From Bubalus kerabau (lineage: Eukaryota > Chordata > Mammalia > Artiodactyla > Bovidae), in the NCBI RefSeq assembly GCF_029407905.1, contig NC_073627.1, positions 48,353,001 to 48,417,000 on the forward strand: DNA of 64,000 nucleotides. The letters run 5' to 3'. Below are positions 62,550 through 64,000 of the stretch, piece by piece. The position numbers and the translations under genes were made by a program. A model generated the notes under the pieces. It was not told the origin of the DNA and ran no database searches. It worked only from the letters and a program-made list of their open reading frames with translations. How positions within the stretch are numbered: position 1 is the stretch's first letter; the number at the start of each line of letters is the position of its first letter.

Positions 62550-63480
62550 TTTTTTAAAGTCAGAGAACAATTCACTTCTGACACCAAGTGGGTGGGTTTT
62601 CCCCTCATACCAAGCAATTCTGACCCTAACTACCCAGAGTTAGGGCACACCCCAAAGATTAAAGGTTCAGACCCATAAGACGGTCCCCAGTTCAGATGCC
62701 AGTCTCCAAGACACCTGTACTTCATACCAGCTAACTATAAATCAGGGTTCCCATGACCCACTCCTCAGGTTTGATAATTTGCTAGAATGGCCTCCAGTAC
62801 TCAGGTAAAGTTATCTTACTCTCACTGGTTTATTTTAGAGAACACAACTCCAGAACAGACAGACAGAAGAGAACCTTAGGACAGGGTATAGCATAAAGGG
62901 AACTGAGCTTCCGCCCTTTCCCTGGGTATGCCGACCCCCGCAGCACCTCCACATGTTCACCAGCCCAGAAGTTCTCTGAACCCCTTCATTCAGAGGTTCT
63001 TACGGAGCGGTCCCATTACATAGGCGGGATTGATTAAATCATTGGCCACTGGTGATTAGCTCAATTTCCAACCTTCTAATCACATGACTGATGGAAACCA
63101 GACCCCATCCTGAAGCCATCCAGGCGGCCAGCAAGATTTACTTCTTTAGCATAAACTCAGGTCTGGTTGAAACGGCCTCATTAGGAATAACAAAAGATGC
63201 TCCTGGGACTTCTGTAGCAGTCCAGTGGTTAAGACTTCATCCTCTAATATAGAGGGTGAGGGTTGAATCCCTGGTCAAAGAGCTAAAATTACATGAGCCT
63301 CTAGGCCAAAAAACCAAAACATAAACCAGAAGCAATATTGTAACAAATTCAATAAAGGCTTTAAAACAATTTTTTAAAAATACTCCTCTCACCCACCCCC
63401 TCCAGATATTCCAAAGGTTTTCAATCTCTTGTACCAGGAACCAGCAAATGAAGACCAAATATGCCTTTCTTATAAATCAA
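62550..63480 (+). repeat. ancient repeat of uncertain class, split by CHR SINE
   Basis: attgattaaatcattggcca, ttctaatcacatgactgatg, aacggcctcattaggaataa, and after the SINE attccaaaggttttcaatct and gaccaaatatgcctttctta follow a known mammal-wide order, probably an old LTR-like or MER repeat. No coding capacity. Confidence 0.45.
63207..63385 (+). mobile_element. CHR-type SINE
   Basis: Forward: gacttctgtagcagtccagt, ttgaatccctggtcaaagag, ttgtaacaaattcaataaag. Weak target repeat atgctcct / atactcct. Confidence 0.78.
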
Positions 63481-63484
63481 AAAA

Positions 63485-63715
63485 TCATAGCTATGCAAGC
63501 CTGGAGCCCACACTTATCAGGCACTGAAATCCACAGTTGGCTAAAATATCTCATTCTATAATTACCTCTGGTGCCAGTACCCCTACATCCTCCCCACACT
63601 TCCCATAACACCCTGGTACTCCCAGGCAGGGCATTCTCCTAGCCAGGTTAGCCTTCCCAGCCTCTATAACTGGGGCTATCACTAACCCCACCCATTATAG
63701 TGGTATCATTTTTAA
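63485..63715. other. unique intergenic DNA
   Basis: Nothing recognised. Confidence 0.4.
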
Positions 63716-63717
63716 AT

Positions 63718-64000
63718 AATTTTCTTTACTTATTTATTTTTACTTTTTTTATTTTTGGCTGTACTGGGTCTTCATTGCTGTGTGGGCTTTTCTCTAGTTG
63801 CAGCAAGCAGGGAAGGCTTCCCAGTATGGTGGCCTCTCTTGTCGTGGGGCGCAGGCTCTAGGGCTCACAGGCTTCAGTAATGGCAGCACATGAGCTCAGT
63901 AGTTGCAGCTCCTGGGCTCTAGAGCACAGGCTGAATAGTTATGGTGCACTGGCTTAGTTGTTCCTTGGCATGTGGGATCTTCCCAGACTAGGGATCGAAC
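63718..64000 (-). mobile_element. long-form CHR SINE, cut by window end
   Basis: Reverse orientation: A-tail complement, ttttggctgtactgggtctt, gtggggcgcaggctctaggg, agttgcagctcctgggctct, ggatcttcccagactaggga. The tRNA-like head lies beyond 64,000. Confidence 0.85.

Noticed and set aside
62550..63480. Endogenous retrovirus
   Set aside because: Sequence order suggests an old LTR-like or MER repeat, but there is no gag/pol/env coding sequence or paired LTR in the window.

Overview
This window is about 64 kb of mammalian nuclear DNA from a bovid ruminant (cattle, bison, sheep, goat or a close relative). The diagnostic content is BovB (RTE-type) LINE fragments, Bov-tA and Bov-A2 SINEs with (AGC)n or (CA)n tails, CHR-type tRNA-derived SINEs, and ruminant L1 elements, laid over older mammal-wide MIR, L2, L1M and hAT relics. 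The species cannot be fixed from the sequence alone. I see no host protein-coding gene, rRNA gene or functional tRNA gene. The only long open frames belong to retrotransposons; the many short open frames elsewhere are chance frames or translated SINEs.

Layout. 1-7,000: unique DNA with MIR/L2 relics, an L1 3' end and several Bov-tA copies. 7,100-14,900: an old, about 4.5-kb minus-strand L1 broken by younger L1s, SINEs and a 680-bp BovB piece with an uninterrupted reading frame. 15,000-37,700: mainly unique intergenic DNA with scattered SINEs, two small hAT elements with 8-bp target duplications, a U4 snRNA pseudogene inside an L1, and stretches that look like candidate conserved non-coding elements. 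37,720-46,505: a three-level nest in which an older L1 3' end holds a BovB copy, which holds a 7.7-kb full-length L1. 46,500-51,950: SINEs, BovB fragments, a MER5A relic, and an older decayed L1 (ORF1 pseudogene) carrying a young L1 insertion with a perfect 55-bp hairpin at its 5' junction. 52,000-64,000: BovB, mariner and hAT relics, L1M 3' ends, L2, MIR and SINEs, ending in a CHR SINE that runs off the window.

The only genes acting together are the two of the full-length L1: ORF1p (RNA-binding chaperone) and ORF2p (endonuclease plus reverse transcriptase) on one bicistronic transcript, with its own 5' UTR promoter and A-rich tail. ORF1 looks intact. ORF2 keeps all catalytic motifs, but its C-terminus appears cut short by a one-base deletion, and one substitution lies in a conserved RT segment, so I judge it recently mobile but probably impaired now. 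The BovB, L1, SINE and mini-insertion structures together record repeated target-primed reverse transcription; the most unusual are the hairpin L1 junction (50,229-50,486), the snRNA pseudogene (17,075-17,151) and a poly(A)-only insertion (9,667-9,720). All family names come from recognition, not a database search; boundaries of old repeats are approximate.
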